From the NCBI GenBank assembly GCA_002495845.1, contig DAHF01000003.1, positions 1 through 14,464 on the forward strand: 14,464 nt of DNA. Reading direction: 5' to 3'. The translations under genes were made by a program, and so were the position numbers. The notes beneath the pieces were generated by a model that saw only the letters and a list, made by a program, of their open reading frames with translations, had not been told where the DNA came from and made no database searches. The stretch is from Sulfolobus sp. UBA167. Its GTDB lineage: Archaea > Thermoproteota > Thermoprotei_A > Sulfolobales > Sulfolobaceae. Below are positions 13,631-14,464 of this stretch, piece after piece. The stretch's first letter is position 1. Every line of letters begins with the position of its first letter.

Positions 13631-14215
13631 ATGAAGGAAGTAATACATGACAAGGAAGTAGCACATAGTAATAAGAATAGAAGAACAGCGATGAGCCTGA
13701 CATCTCTACTCCTGATCGCGCTTACCATGAACCCATTCACGGAGGGTATGGAGACTGCACATGAGTGGCTCTTCATGACTAGCCACTACGTTCTGGTTAT
13801 AGCAGGATTCCTTATGGCATTTAGATGGTTGAGGGGAAAACTGTTCCTCCTCGTCCCAGCTGCCTCTCTCTTAGTGCTCTGGCACGTCCCTCTCTTTTAC
13901 GCTTTAGCTGGAAGCGACTTGGCCTTTAGATTGGCTTGCGACGTGTCGATGATAGCTTCAGGTATTCTCATAGGTATGTCGTCTTCTTCGATGTCCACCC
14001 TCACTTGGTTGTCCCTCTTCGTCGTGTGGATGTCGGCTGACACTTTCCTCTCCATAGTGCTCCTCCTCCAGATCCCGGCTTACTCTAACGTTGGATTTCC
14101 CTTCTCTCCTTACACGCCGTCCCAGGAAGTTACCACGGCTGTGGCCATGTGGGTGATCATGTCTGGCATAATCGCGGTAGTCTTAGGGAATTTCTTGAGA
14201 AAGCTAATCTTCTGA
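13631..14215 (+). CDS. DUF1404-like membrane protein, CtaG-like histidine pattern
   Basis: A 194-residue polytopic membrane protein with about 5-6 helices after a charged N-terminus of some 20 residues. It resembles the archaeal DUF1404 family found mainly in Sulfolobales. The histidine layout recalls the caa3-type oxidase assembly factor CtaG family: HEWLFMTSHY gives H44 and H52 in one helix, and LWHVPLFYAL gives W84, H85 and P87, like the WHxPxLYDxAL motif of CtaG_Cox proteins, followed by an acidic residue D104 and another helix. CtaG proteins deliver copper to CuB. Its position directly after soxABC fits an assembly role, but no biochemical evidence is known to me. It has its own leaderless-type promoter. 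The ATG at 13621 is out of frame; M21 is a less likely start. Confidence 0.75.
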   Translation: MKEVIHDKEVAHSNKNRRTAMSLTSLLLIALTMNPFTEGMETAHEWLFMTSHYVLVIAGFLMAFRWLRGKLFLLVPAASLLVLWHVPLFYALAGSDLAFRLACDVSMIASGILIGMSSSSMSTLTWLSLFVVWMSADTFLSIVLLLQIPAYSNVGFPFSPYTPSQEVTTAVAMWVIMSGIIAVVLGNFLRKLIF

Positions 14216-14464
14216 GATCCAAGGACGAGGGATGAAAAAGCCACGTAATCCTTCATTCTAGATTGGAAACCAGCGTTCTTGAGCCTTCTAAGTCACTTCA
14301 GTATTGCGATCAGACAAGTTCGTATCCATTAGTGTGTGTATGTAAATCATATAATGTACATGCATCAAACGTAAATGATTTCTTCCTACATCATCAATCT
14401 CTTATAAGTTATTTTATCTAACCTGATAGACCACAAAACCATTTTACCTGTTTGAATCTTATTA
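14216..14464. other. Non-coding region at the right end
   Basis: No gene is supported in these 249 bases. A weak inverted repeat aaatcat / atgattt (14344-14350 and 14375-14381) with a 24-base loop and an atgtacat palindrome inside it (14355-14362) are present. The last 60 bases are AT-rich and may hold the promoter of a gene outside the window (cttataag at 14401-14408). Confidence 0.4.

Noticed and set aside
14391..14400. Box C-like sequence attgatga on the minus strand, possible C/D sRNA
   Set aside because: The nearest CTGA box lies about 90 bases away, too far for an archaeal C/D RNA of 50-65 bases, and no C'/D' pair is seen.

Overview
The window looks like chromosomal DNA of a thermoacidophilic archaeon of the order Sulfolobales. 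The main reason is a complete SoxABC/SoxL-type quinol oxidase locus, known from Sulfolobus, Saccharolobus, Metallosphaera and Acidianus. Supporting signs are leaderless TATA promoters about 26 bases before start codons, T-rich terminators, TTG/GTG starts, AGA/AGG arginine codons, and an RNase HI that matches the Sulfolobus tokodaii enzyme at positions I recall from memory. The fairly balanced base composition would fit Metallosphaera better than low-GC Acidianus, but I cannot assign a genus.

Left half (about 1-6444): seven single housekeeping or accessory genes, most with their own promoter. They are a LOG-family nucleotide-binding protein (+), a large APC-type amino-acid permease (-), two unrelated-looking metallo-beta-lactamase-fold hydrolases (+ and -, convergent), a pirin (-) and RNase HI (+). 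T-rich stretches separate convergent pairs; no mobile element, tRNA, rRNA or CRISPR was seen.

Right half (about 6518-14215): a respiratory island built around an AT-rich divergent promoter (9336-9612). Rightward lie soxA (quinol oxidase subunit II lacking CuA), soxB (heme-copper subunit I) and soxC (diheme cytochrome b), packed with zero or negative spacing; a terminator follows, then a separately promoted DUF1404/CtaG-like membrane protein. Leftward lie the Rieske protein soxL, a previously untracked 48-residue single-helix protein joined to soxL by an ATGA overlap, a 62-residue two-helix protein, two related four-helix proteins (142 and 130 aa) with a shared Glu...His...Phe-Tyr pattern, and a 174-aa four-helix protein with two intramembrane histidines.

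Working model: SoxB with SoxA is the oxygen-reducing module, SoxC with SoxL is the cytochrome bc-like quinol-oxidising module, and both belong to one quinol oxidase supercomplex in the plasma membrane, as established for Sulfolobus acidocaldarius SoxABCD. No soxD-like small gene follows soxC; the small genes behind soxL are the best local candidates for the small subunits. The five unnamed membrane proteins of the leftward cluster and the CtaG-like protein are the least understood and most interesting part of the window.
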